Assembly: GCA_007115705.1 (NCBI GenBank)
Contig: QXEO01000237.1
Location: forward strand, 1,984,108-2,048,107
Origin: Dactylis glomerata
Lineage: Eukaryota; Streptophyta; Magnoliopsida; Poales; Poaceae
Reading direction: 5' to 3'
DNA: 64,000 nucleotides
The position numbers and the translations under genes were made by a program. The notes below the pieces were generated by a model. The model searched no databases and was not told the DNA's origin. It worked only from the letters and a program-made list of their open reading frames with translations. Position 1 is the first letter of the stretch; the number at the start of each line of letters is the position of its first letter. Positions 12,057 through 22,780 of the stretch are shown piece by piece.

Positions 12057-13390
12057 TCACTCTGCCGTAAAATCTGGTAAAACTTGCGACTTGATCGCCT
12101 TCCTTTTTTCGTACGTGATGTCCATGGAAGACAACTCGATTCCCCACAAAGAGACACGTCCTGTTGCTGAAAGATTATTCAATATGTTCGACAATGGCGC
12201 CTCGTTGACCACTATAATTGGGTGCACCGTAAAGTACTGTCGTAGTTTTCGTGCTGTTGTGAAGACACTGTATGCCAACTTCTGATAGTGCGGGTACCTC
12301 TGTTTTGTTGGAGATAACACTTCACTGATGAAATATACCGGCCTCTGGACGCCATGGGCTTTTCCTTCTTCGCTTCTTTCGACTACTAATACTGTACTCA
12401 CCACCTGATGGGTTGCGGCGATGTACAATAGCAGTGGTTCTTTTTCTTTTGGTGCGACCAGCACTGGTGGTGTGGAAAGCACTTTTTTAACTGTGCAAAC
12501 GCTGCGTCTGCTTCTTCTGTCCACTCGAATTTATCGTCTGACTTCTTCATAAGTGCATAAAAAGGAAGCGCCTTCTCTCCTAGTCGAGCAACGAAGCGAC
12601 TTAGTGCCGCGACGCGTCCTGCAAGTTTCTGTACGTCGTGTAGTTTCGTGGGTTTTCCCATTGTTAAGATTGCTTGAATCTTCTCTGGTTTTGCCTCTAT
12701 TCCTCGTGCTGATACCAAGAACCCCAAAAGTTGTCCTGCTGATACGCCGAAGGAACACTTCGTCGGGTTAAGCTTAAGCTTGTACCTGCTCAGGTTGTCG
12801 AAGGTTTCTGCCAAGTCGCTGATTAAAGATTTCTCTTCTCTTGTCGTGATGACTACATTATTTATGTATACTTGGATATTGCGTCCTATTTGGCTTCCGA
12901 GGCAATTTTGCATCATCCGTTGATAAGTTGCTCCTGCATTTTTTAGGCCGAACAGCATTACTTGGTAGCAAAACACTCTGTATGGTGTGATGAAGGCCGT
13001 TTTTTCTTCGTCCTCTCTCTTCAATTTGATCTGATTGTAACCAGAATATGCGTCCAAGAATGAAAGCCTCGCGCATCCCGCTGTGGAATCGATTATCTGA
13101 TCGATGCGGGGTAGAGGGAAGGGATCCTTTGGACAATGCTTATTGAGAGATGTGTAGTCGACACATACTCTTTGTACGTCTGTATTCTTCTTGGGTACTA
13201 TGACTGGGTTCGATACCCAACTCGAAGTTTTGATTTCTCTGATAAATCCGGCATTTTCCAGCCTGTGCAATTCTGACGCTATCGCCTTTCTTTTAGGTTT
13301 GTCAAATCGCCTCAATGGTTGCTTGACTGGTTTTGCCTTGGGATCTACATTTAGTGCGTGCTCGACGAGTTCCCTAGGAACCCCTGGCAT
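12057..13390 (-). pseudogene. Gypsy reverse transcriptase and first RNase H, catalytically dead
   Basis: 13390-12398 encodes RT: VDYTSLNKHCPKDPFPLPRID, SFLDAYSGYNQI, FGLKNAGATYQRMM, then YINN where active enzymes have YVDD, then LGFLVS. Both catalytic aspartates of that motif (12855-12866) have become Asn, each by a G-to-A change on this strand. The RNase H part (12524-12057; PPVLVAPKEKEPLLLYIAAT, RPVYFIS, YPHYQKLAYSV) sits in a second frame overlapping the first near 12400-12524, so a frameshift separates them. Family placement is firm; activity is excluded for this copy. Confidence 0.9.
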
Positions 13391-13453
13391 GTCCGATGGA
13401 CACCAGGCGAAGATTTCCCAGCGCTCACGGAGGAACTCGACGAGTGTGCCTTC

Positions 13454-14293
13454 CTATGCGGGATCCAAGTTCACCGCAATTGATGTCGTCTTGTTTGGAT
13501 CTGTAGGGTGGACCTGAATTTTCTTCGAGTCCTGTGTTGTGTCGAAAGCCTGATCTGGCAGGGATCGTCCAACGTCGGGTAGCACATTATGATCCGTTTC
13601 TCCTTTTAACCTCTCATATTCTGCTGTCATGCCGAAGGTTTGCGCCATCCTGTTGAATTCTCTGTCGCATGTGTTGGCTACTTCAAAGCTCCCTTGTACT
13701 GTAATTGTTCCTTTGGGCCTTGGAATTTTTAACGTGAGATACGCGTAGTGTGGTACTGCCATGAATTTTGCAAATGCTGGGCGCCCCAGGATTGCATGAT
13801 ATTGTGATGGCCAGTCCATAACTTCGAACTCCAGCTTCTCTCTTCTGTAGTTTCCGCGACTGCCAAAGCAGACATTGAGTTCTATTCTTCCAAAAGGGTA
13901 GTTTGCGGCTTCTGGTACTATTCCGTGGAAAGAGCAATCTCTTGGCTTCAGACTCGTCAGCGAGATGCACATTGCCTTTAGGGTTCTAGCATATATTAAG
14001 TTTATGCCACTCCCTGCATCCATGAACACTCTTCCGATGTCGTATCCTCCTATTTGCGCCTTTAAAACCATAGGCGAGTGGCCTGGCCTGGGAACTTTCC
14101 TCGGGTGGTCTGCTCTACTAAACTTGACTGGTTGTTCTGACCACCGTAGGTACTCTGTGGTAGCTGGTGGTGATGATATTGCTAGGTTTACTTGCCTGGA
14201 TATGCTCTTTCGCTCTTTCTTTGACTTGGGCACCGGTTGGATCATGGCTGATATGTACACTTTTGACTCTAGGTGCCTTGCTAGCCTTTGCAT
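13454..14293 (-). pseudogene. Gypsy protease region of gag-pro
   Basis: Carries the retropepsin signature MDAGSGINLIYA and the Tat/Athila-type YHAILGRPAF block, at the same spacing as in the sibling gag-protease ORF at 47410-50163. The frame is separate from upstream gag (break near 14290-14340) and from downstream RT. Confidence 0.85.
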
Positions 14294-14332
14294 TTGACAT
14301 CCTTGACTTCTGTGTATTTCTCCTTGCCTCCC

Positions 14333-16347
14333 TTATTGGCTTGAGCCCATGGCGCTTTGCAACCTTAGGAATGTTCTGCAATCATTCATCTGGTGATTTG
14401 AGACCCTTTTCCCGTCGAGATACGCGTAGTGGATTCGACAAGGTCCGTATAGCATATCCTCGGCCGAAGGACCAGAGTATCTCGATTTTTCTACTCCTTT
14501 TGCTTGAAACCTCCTATTTTCATAACCTTCCTCTTCTACTAATACGTAACCCGCGGCTACTTGATTTCGCCTTCCTTGGTTATCCCTGCTGCGATGTCGT
14601 CTCCTCTGTCTACTTATTCTGTCGACTTCTGGTGAACGTCCTCTTTTGTTGTTATACGCGTCCTCTCCATCAGCGAATTTGTTGGCTTGTTCCATTAGCT
14701 CGGCTACTGTCGTAGGTCTTGTCCTTCCTATTTCTTTCACGAGATCTGAGCGACGAAGTCCGGCCGAAAAGGCGTCTATTGCTCGTTCGTCGGAGACGTC
14801 CTCTGCTGAGTTTTTGATTATACTCCAGCGTTGTATATAAGAACGTAGCGTTTCGCCTTTCCTCTGCACACATGCTTTAACTTCCTCCAGTGATGCTGGG
14901 CGCTTGTAGGTGGAACAAAAATTTCTTGTGAATTGACTTTCGAGTTCCCCCAACTTCCGATGGATTCGTTGGGTAGGGTATTCAACCAGGACCGTGCGGC
15001 GCCGGTGAGGTGCAGCTGCAAACTTTGCATTGCAGCCACCTTTGTTCCCCCTAATATCTGCACTGCCTGCAGATAATCCGATAGCCATAGGGTAGGTTCT
15101 TGCGACCCGTCATACTTATGCTGGTCGTGTGGTAATTTGAATCCTTTGGGTACCCGCGTTTTGCGAACCCTGCGGGTAAAGCATAACGCACCCATATCTT
15201 TATCGTTGTCCTCGTAATTCTCTTCCCTCCAAGCATGACGCGATTTATTTACTCGAGCTTGTGCTATTACACTTCTTGCGTCCTCCTTCCTTTTCTATCG
15301 CTTTTTCTCTTCTGATGACTCGCTATACTCGTTATCTGCGAAATTGTATCTGAACTTCTCCTTTCGATTTCCCTTGTAGCTTGTCGACTTTGTCTCTGGG
15401 CCTTGTTCCCTGATCTTTCCTTCTACTATTCCGAGGCTTCGTATCGCGGCTCGGTGCATATCTTCTCGTGGGTCCCCAGGTTCTGGTCTTGTAGCTAGTA
15501 AATACGCTTGTGCTGCTACTAATGCTGCTTCTGGCGTTTTTTGTATGAAGTCATCTTCCTCCTCTTCTAGCTGTGGGGTAGGGCTCCTTGAGTACCCTTC
15601 TTCTCTGCCGCATGCTGTCGCCCTCCTGTTGTGTTTTGGGTCTCCGCGCCTTTCTCTGCTGTATTCTGAATCTTCACTATAGTCTTCCCAGTATTCCTCC
15701 CTTGATATACTGTTATTGTCTTGAAAAACCATGTCTCTTTCCTCCCTTAGTTTCTTCTTGTGTTGGTATAATGCATACTGATATCCCATTAGAACTTCTC
15801 TTCTCGATCCTTCGGGTACTTCTGTACCATGATTGATAGCTGACTTGATCATCCTCCATTCACTAGCCGAGACATGGACTTTCTCCTTTTCCTTTTTGTT
15901 GTGATCTTTTATTTTGTCGACTTGCCTGTCGACCTTTTTACTTCCTTCGCTGTTGTTTTTTTCTTCTGCTTCAGTGATAATAACGCATAACTGATGTACT
16001 TTGGAGACGCCGCTGCTTCCCCCGGCGAAGTCCTTTGCGTTGTTGTGCGTCTGACACGCTTTTTCTTCTAGGTCGAAATTTTCCCGCATTTTGTCGCCTT
16101 CTGCGATTGATGCTTTTTCTAAGCTGACTGGCGAGTTTACCTCACTGGAAGAGCCTTCTGATGATTCCAATGTTTCCTCTGTTTCGGGCTTGTTTGCCGA
16201 CAGATTTGGTTTCGTCGAATCCGAGAGGCGGGATGAACCCGATGGCCCGACGATGATGCTCAAGCTTCCAATGGTTAATTCCATCTCTTGACTTCCGTCG
16301 AGTTCTGAACTGCTGTTGGCTAGAAGCGAAAAAGCCGTCGAATTCAT
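14333..16347 (-). pseudogene. Gypsy gag, frameshifted
   Basis: N-terminal part 16347-15295 (350 aa, MNSTAFSLLANSSS..., acidic and Ser-rich) stops early. The gag core follows in two overlapping frames, 15195-14818 and 15088-14333 (KLPHDQHKYDGSQEP, SLQLHLTGAARSWL, AIDAFSAGLRR, ANKFADGEDAYNN), and ends with a Cys/His cluster (GPCRIHYAYLDGK...NDC) resembling a degenerate zinc knuckle. The closest relative seen is the almost intact gag at 47101-50163, which shows where the breaks lie. Capsid-like role by family. Confidence 0.88.
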
Positions 16348-16362
16348 GATTCCAACGCCCAG

Positions 16363-16383
16363 CTCCCCACGGTCGGCGCCAAT
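16363..16383 (-). other. Primer-binding site region of the Tat-type element
   Basis: Minus strand AATTGGCGCCGACCGTGGGG directly inside the 5' LTR; the sibling element has the same TTGGCGCCGA start at 47065. tRNA identity not assigned. Confidence 0.75.
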
Positions 16384-16717
16384 TGACGAGGGTTAACTCG
16401 ACAAATGTCCTAGATGAAGGACTTAGGATCGAGGAGATAGGGCGTCGGATGAACTCGAAGGTAAAGTTAGTCGAAATAGGTGTGTGTCGAAAGTAAACTT
16501 GGGTGTTGAACCTAGCTTGCTTTCAATCTGCCCTACACCATCCCCTCCTGGCCCCTTTATATAGATGGCCAGGTCTCGAGGATCGGGTAGGGTCCGATAC
16601 AGATTACAATATCGACATACGGTAGGAACTCGTATTCGACTATCATTATAATTAGGCCTAGCTATACGGGCCTTAGGGGTACTCAACTAACGGGCTCTAT
16701 TAGCTATACCCTTGTCA
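16384..16717 (-). repeat. 5' LTR of the Tat-type gypsy
   Basis: 334 bp, TG...CA, partner of 7910-8243. Contains a minus-strand CTATATAAAG-type TATA box near 16555, conserved at 46884-46894 in the sibling. Confidence 0.93.
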
Positions 16718-17769
16718 CCAATTCTCTATAAATTGTTTATTTTTACTTCAATGGTGTAATTTATGGCTTGATAAGAGCTTGAAGAAATATATTGGGAAAA
16801 ACAACGTTTGACATAGACCAATAATTTTTTAATAGAACAACAAATAATATGGTGTTAGCGAAGTCACTAAAAAAATCTTATTAATTGCGAGGGTAACTAT
16901 ATATTTAGAATTTGGAATTAGAATCAATTTCTTTCAACATTACTATCTGCTATATAATATTAATATTCTCCATTAATTCTAAAAATATCAAGTTTTAGAT
17001 TTTATGTAATGTTACTTCAGTGTGTGGTTAGATCTTATAATCACCATTTTTTGATCAATCCATTTGGAGTCAACAAAACCTATATATTGTTCTGTAATTA
17101 ATATTTTTTTGCCAGATGACACTTATAGAGGTACTAAGATTAATTAGTTGTTGTATATTATATAAACCTTAGATTAATGGTTTATTTTTGTTTTGCACAA
17201 TTAATAAGATACATTGATTCAGTTATGTTGATAGTGAGGATCAAGAGACGAATAGGTATAAGAAACAATCAGTTGTGGCTAGCTGCCTGAATATTTTCTA
17301 TACCAATTCTCTATAAATTGTTTATTTTTACTTCAATGGTGTAATTTATTGCTTGATAAGAGCTTGATGAAATATATTGGGAAAAACAACATTGGTCATA
17401 GACCAATAACTTTTAATAGAACAACAAAAATATGGTGTCAGCGAAGTCACTAAAAAAATCTTATTAATTGCTAGGGTAACTATATATTTAGAATTTGGAA
17501 TTAGAATCAATTTCTTCCATCATTACTATCAGCCATGAAATATTAACATTCTCCGTTAATTCTAAAAATATCAAATTTTAGATAGACACGTCATCTCCAA
17601 GATTTAAGTTTGAATTGTTTCATAAATATATTTAATATATCCAAAATAATGAAAAATCCTTTTTTTTGTTCTCACCAAATATAATGACGTTATTTTGCTT
17701 AATCTCTACAATATTCTAAAATGTGATATGTATAGAAACGAAGGTAGTCATATTTTTATTTGTTCATTG

Positions 17770-18497
17770 CAGGTATTGTTGTATCGTGTAACATGACTAT
17801 GCCCACATCCTAATTAACTCATACTTGGTTTTATTGCATGTATTCCCAAATGATGTTGTTTCATTTACATTATCCTACCAAATTTTATGCTATTTTCTCA
17901 TCAACACACCTTCGGTAGTAGTTTCTCTATACCACCAAATTCTCTTGGGAAATTATTTTATTCAAAAGATTTAAACATAAAATAAATATGCATCATTTCT
18001 ATGGGTAATCCTCTTACATTCTAAGGAATAAAACTATGGAGATTGACACATAAAAAGATATCATGTTGCTTCGTGATGGTCATGGATGCAAATTCGCTTA
18101 TATGAATGATATGCTATTGATCTAGCTGCATATGCCCCATTGCATGTATTGTCGTATAATGTAACATGTCAACGCCTACATCTTAATTAACGCATACTTT
18201 GCATGGATACCCACATAAAGTTGTTCCATTCACATTATACCACTACCAAATTTTACGCTATTTCCTCATCAACACACATTCAGTAGTACTGTATTTGTAG
18301 CACCATAATTCTTTAGGGAAATTAATTGATTTACAAGATTTAAATACAAAATAAATACATATCATTTCAATGGCACATCTTATTATATTCTATGGTATAA
18401 AACTATGAATATTGACACATAAATAAATATTTCGTGTTGCTCTGTGATGGCTGTGGATGCAAATTCGCGTATATGAACAATATGCTATTGATCTAGC
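17770..18497 (+). repeat. Tandem repeat, two diverged copies of about 360 bp
   Basis: 17770-18138 and 18139-18497 share, in order, ATT(G)TATTGT.GTAT..TGTAACATG, CTCATCAACACAC.TTC.GTAGTA, AAATTAATTGATTTA-like runs, and GGATGCAAATTCGC.TATATGAA.....TGCTATTGATCTAGCT. AT-rich spacer with no gene. Confidence 0.7.
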
Positions 18498-18974
18498 TCC
18501 ACTACTTTGACTCAACATATTTATAATTTGACATGCTTGTGTGTATCGGATTAAGATTAAATAGGATGTCACTATAATGGTGTCCCGGTATAATACAAAA
18601 CAAATATTAAGTTTTTCTCGGTTTATTCGAGGATTTTCTCTAATTCCATGCAGATGGATACATATGGCTAGCAAAATATCTTTGCTTTCACATCCATGCA
18701 CAATGATGAATAGTACCTTTTTCTCGCGGGCTGGTGAATAGTATCTTGGCATAACTATTTTCTCAGGCGGATTCTCCTCTTAAACAACACATGCAAATGT
18801 TTGTCAATTTTTTCAGTTTCATTTACAACATGTTTTACTTCCATGGGGGGATGCCGAGTTCAACACTTGTTGCCGTTAGTTTCTCCCGAGCTACGCAACG
18901 AGCATCAGATCGATGAACCAAGACGCTAGAACTTTAATTTTCTAGAGAAACTACATAGGCTAGAATTTGTCAGC

Positions 18975-19190
18975 TTGCATATATCATTATCTAAAGATTT
19001 GATCAGTTGGAGTTTAACCATGTCGTTGCAAAATCCAAAATATATTGTTTCCTTTATGCACACTGGTAGTTGTCCAGAATTTCTCATCTAGCATATAACC
19101 TCATATGAAAATTTGATTGTTGGAGTTTAACCATGTTGCTGTAAAATTTCAAATGACTTGTTTTTTAATGCACACTGATAATTAACAATA
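18975..19190 (+). repeat. Tandem repeat, two diverged copies of about 110 bp
   Basis: Both copies carry TTGGAGTTTAACCATGT.G.TG.AAAAT and TGCACACTG.TA.TT. Diverged, no coding sense. Confidence 0.6.
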
Positions 19191-19206
19191 GCTTACTATT
19201 TTGTTA

Positions 19207-19442
19207 CTCCCTCCATACTGGATTATAGGGCAATTGCGCACTTCGAGACAAACTTTGACCTTTAATTTTAGTCAAAAAATATAAAATATATTATATAAAA
19301 ATTATACTATTGGATTCATATTTAAAAGAACTTTTCAATGGTATAATTTTTATGTTAAATATCTCATATTTTCTTGACTAAAATTGATGGTTAAAGTTTG
19401 TCTTAAAATAAACATTTGCCCAATAATCCGGCATGGAGGTAG
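19207..19442. mobile_element. Stowaway MITE (Tc1/mariner type)
   Basis: Inverted ends CTCCCTCCATACTGG and CCGGCATGGAGGTAG flanked by TA at 19205-19206 and 19443-19444, about 236 bp, AT-rich hairpin interior. No coding. Confidence 0.85.
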
Positions 19443-19962
19443 TAGGAGATATAGGTTAATCATTTGTGGTATAAAATTCAAAAGGACACACGTAGAATCA
19501 CAGAGTCAATTAAAGAATAGGCCAGCCTTGAGAGTCCTACTGATACACGTCTTGGGCTCTTTTTTTTTAAGATCACGTCTTGGACTCTTAGTCTTGGCAC
19601 TATTAATTTTGTTTATCACGGTGCCATAGTTTCCTTTAATATTTGACTGACAGAATTACGTAATCTTTAACGTGTCAAATCGGACTACATAATTACGTAA
19701 CTTTTAATCTCTTGTTTAATCCTAGCCATAAATTTTAGATCTAACTGTCAAAATTAATTGTGATGATGTGGGTTAACCTGATGTCTCGAAAACATAACTT
19801 CCGTATTGTACTTTTAGTATATAGTAGATGGGTGCACCTACACCCGGGTTCCACCAGCTATTTTCGTGTTACTTACTCCCTAAACTCCACGCTTGCTGGG
19901 AGAACGTAACATCTTTGGAGCACAATCTTAAGACTTATTTGCTTCACATGCGAAAAGTGTTT

Positions 19963-20609
19963 TTTGGCTCCCGGACACCAGTGATCCCTTTAGTTTAAAT
20001 TTTAAAAAAACCATATTTAGAAGTTTCAAAAAATTATAAAATAAATCTAAACATAGTTAATGATGTAGTCATCTATAGGCGTGAATTTTTTCATTACCAA
20101 ATTAGTTGTATTGTGGGCTACACAAAAATAGCAAAATCTATGAAATTTGCAGATTAAAAATATATATTCTCAGATCTGCATTCCGATGTTTGTTATTTTT
20201 ATGTAGTCTAGAATAGGAAGTATTTGAACATGATTTTTTGCATGTTTGTGGGATAAAATAGTTGGATACTCCCTCTATTTTAATGAATAAGGCGTCCTAG
20301 TTTTTCTTGTTTTTGTTTGACCAAGAAGTATTATGAATATATAAAGATTGTTTTTTATAAAATTAGCATCATTTGAAAGTGTTTTTAATGAGAAACCAAT
20401 GATATTTTTTGGTTACTAATTATGTTTAATATAATCAAGATTTTGTTGCTTAATTTATTTGGTCAAAGTTCATCTTAAAATACCTGTGTGCCTTATTCAT
20501 CAAAACAGAAGTAGTACATCTGAATAAAATATTTTGAAACTCAGAAATGTGGTTTTTGATTTTTTTAAAAAGAAAAACGAGATCACTGGTGCCCATGTGC
20601 ACCAAATTT
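19963..20609. mobile_element. MITE-like inverted-repeat element containing a nested Stowaway
   Basis: The ends are imperfect inverted repeats built around CACCAGTGATC (left, near 19975) and GATCACTGGTG (right, near 20581), each followed inward by A/T-rich arms with matching GTTTCAAAA-like stretches. A Stowaway (20269-20514) sits between. Class not settled; no clear target duplication seen. Confidence 0.55.
20269..20514. mobile_element. Stowaway MITE, nested
   Basis: Ends CTCCCTCTATTTTAATGAAT and ATTCATCAAAACAGAAGTAG with TA on both sides (20267-20268, 20515-20516). Confidence 0.8.
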
Positions 20610-20619
20610 CCACCCATTC

Positions 20620-21330
20620 ACATTGTTCTAACAGTAGAGGAATAGAAAAATATAGAGTTGGACATTGCGTAGCAAATTCTACATGAATAAAAAAGAGCAT
20701 GAATCTATAATAGAACATGTTTGATTCACCACAAGAAAGACACAATAACTCTCCTATAGCATTAGATACACAACTTTGTTCTAATTTTGAATACCAATAC
20801 CATTGTTAATATCTTGTGCCCGCCCATGCTTCACTTGGTTATACATTGTTATGTATGTGAGACCTCGGTGAACTTTTCACGTGGATAACACCCCGTTTAG
20901 TCCGAATGCATCACCCGCGATATGAACCCTTGTGGGTGATCTGAACATTCTGAGCTCAAGCCACCAAGCGAGCGCCTGGTTCTCAGGTTACCCTTCTTTT
21001 AGAATATATAAACACGATTTTCACTTTAGGATTACATGCAAGTTAGATGATAGGGAAAAAATATTAGGACCTCCAAAAACCCAACTAGCTCTAGATTTTT
21101 TTTCTAAAGGAATGAAATGCTCGAGAAATTTGATGCATTTTCTTTGAACCAAAGAGTCACTCACAATTTTCAACAGGGAATTTAACCTTCTAAACACAAA
21201 CAACAACCAGCATAAAATCTAGTTTCAAGATACACAATTATATGTAAGAAAGGTATAGACTTTGTGGCTCGTTGTACCATTTCCAACCTACAAAATATCT
21301 AGACTAACATGCAGTAAGTATTGGAAACCT
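20620..21330. other. Spacer, no gene seen
   Basis: AT-rich, only short frames without family features. No RNA gene recognised. Confidence 0.5.
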
Positions 21331-21738
21331 CAAATGGAGCTCGAGCTCCATGGAGGTTGTTATTTTTAAAAAAATTCGGAAATGGCATTTCAAAGTTTTA
21401 AAAAATTTGAGACGAAAAATCTTGATGTAGAGAATTATGAGATTTACTAGTGTGCAAAAAATCAATCCATGAATCATTGTATTTAAGAGTCAACAAAAAT
21501 GACAAATCTACCAAAATTTCAAACGTTCAAACAATGCACTATTCACTAGATCTAGATCCATGCATTTGTCATTTTTGCTGAGCCTAAAATGCAATATTTT
21601 TATGAATGATTTTTTTACACACTGGTAGATCTCATAATTATCTATATGAAGATTTTTTGTCCCAAAATTTTTAAAACTTTTAAACGTTATTTTCGATTTT
21701 TTTTTAAAATGGACCCCATGAAGCTCGAGCTCCATTTG
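21331..21738. mobile_element. Inverted-repeat element with GGAGCTCGAGCTCC ends
   Basis: Left CAAATGGAGCTCGAGCTCC, right AGCTCGAGCTCCATTTG: 23-bp near-perfect inverted ends that are themselves palindromic, extended inward by A/T-rich arms (TTTTAAAAA...). About 408 bp. Target duplication not clear. A relative lies at about 28612-29013 on the other side of the ARF gene. Confidence 0.65.
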
Positions 21739-21765
21739 TCCACAGCCAAGTATGTACTATCTATA

Positions 21766-22015
21766 CTACCTCTGTTTCAAGGAATAAGATGCACACGTAT
21801 TCTAAAGTAAATTTTGATTAAATAAATAGAGCAACTAAAACTTGATCATATTTTATAAAATTAGTATAGTTGGATTCTTATTGAAACATACATTTTTTCA
21901 ATGATGCTAATTTTATATACCAACATTCTTTATATATTTAGAGCAAATCTTGGTTAAAGAAAAAACACGTAAAACGAGAACGTCTTATTTTTAAGACGAT
22001 AGTCTAGTGTAGTAG
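21766..22015. mobile_element. Stowaway-like MITE, degenerate
   Basis: Left end CTACCTCTGTTTCAAGGAATAA after TA; right end ...GTAGTAG before TA at 22016. Inner stretches resemble the other Stowaways (TTTTATAAAATTAGTATAGTTGGATTC). Confidence 0.6.
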
Positions 22016-22587
22016 TATAATATTGTTTCGGGCCAAGGTCCCGAACAAGTGATGATCAACTAAACACAAGAGCCCCAGCGACACTGCAGAGACGACGGAA
22101 AGGAACAGTGTAAAGCTGTATATTTTAACAGTAATGGCTGCGGCAGTGCTTCACGCCCACAGTCTTCACGTCTGCGCCGTGGCCCGTCGTCTCTCCCCAC
22201 TCCGAGCATCGCATCACTCTCACCTCTGCCGCCGCAGCAGCTCGCTGCCCTGCTGCGTCCTCGCCCGCCCGCCCATTGCGCTCTCGCTTCTGCCGCTGCT
22301 TTTTACAGGCGTAGTACGGCAGCAGTGGTAATAAAGTAACAAGGCAAGCAACAGTATTTATTTACTGCTGCGAGTGCTACAGTAGGATCAGTACTACTCT
22401 CGCCCACGGCCCACGCCTCTGCGGCGTGGACAGTCAACACAGCAGAGACGGAAGAAGTGTGAAAGCGAAAGCTCAAAACCCCCGCGGCTTTATCCACACC
22501 AAATAGACTATTTCTGAGACCGTAGCGTAGCCCTGCCTCCTAGCCTAGCTAGCTCCCCTCCCCACCACCTCCCCCCTACAGCCATTC
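22016..22587 (+). promoter_or_regulatory. ARF upstream region and 5' UTR start, element positions not resolved
   Basis: The sequence changes from AT-rich to CG-rich at about 22135 and becomes CT-rich just before the upstream ORF (22540-22580, CTCCCCTCCCCACCACCTCC). I could not assign a convincing TATA box or auxin-response element (TGTCTC). The plus frame 22134-22331 has no recognisable features and probably lies upstream of transcription. Confidence 0.4.
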
Positions 22588-22668
22588 ATGGCCATCACCA
22601 CCATGTCTCGCCACCCCACCTCCACCTCCACTCCCCACCCACTCCGCTCCCCATTAAACCGCCCGTGA
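22588..22668 (+). CDS. Upstream ORF of the ARF gene, 26 codons
   Basis: ATG at 22588, stop TGA at 22666-22668, rich in Pro, Ser, Thr and His. It ends 112 bp before the main ATG at 22781, with no further ATG between. Upstream ORFs in ETTIN and MONOPTEROS mRNAs of Arabidopsis are known to reduce main-frame translation and to make it depend on reinitiation factors. That this one lies in the transcript is inferred from its position in the CT-rich leader. Confidence 0.5.
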   Translation: MAITTMSRHPTSTSTPHPLRSPLNRP

Positions 22669-22780
22669 ACTAGCCCGCGACGCCCTCTCCGTCCATCGCC
22701 GCGCGACGTGCTCCGTCTCCATCCCCCCTCTCGACCTCGTTTGCTCTGTGGAGACGCGCCGCCGCGGCCCGACGGCGGCG

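Larger units (their letters stand above)
7910..16717 (-). mobile_element. Ty3/gypsy LTR retrotransposon, Tat-type with two RNase H domains
   Basis: Complete 8.8-kb minus-strand element: LTRs of 334 bp at both ends, target duplication CCAAT at 7905-7909 and 16718-16722, PBS next to the right LTR. Domain order gag, PR, RT, RH, second RH, INT is gypsy type, and the extra RNase H marks the Tat lineage. About 2 kb follows pol, holding an antisense AT-hook/B3 gene. I count about eight LTR differences by eye, all transitions (about 2.4%), so of order a million years old at common grass rates. Coding regions carry several frameshifts and lost catalytic residues: a dead copy. Confidence 0.93.
7600..17580 (+). 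repeat. Tandem duplication of about 580 bp, first copy split by a gypsy element
   Basis: Copy 1 is 7600-7909 plus 16718-17000; copy 2 is 17001-17580. They share the segments around ACTTCAGTGTGTGGTTAG (about 7618 and 17020), ATTTTCTA.ACCAATTCTCT and ACTTCAATGGTGTAATTTAT. The gypsy element inserted at the CCAAT of copy 1, so copy 2 shows the uninterrupted target. AT-rich, no coding potential seen. Confidence 0.8.

Noticed and set aside
22134..22331. 65-codon plus frame upstream of the ARF gene
   Set aside because: Biased, no features, and about 450 bp upstream of the main ATG; probably promoter sequence.
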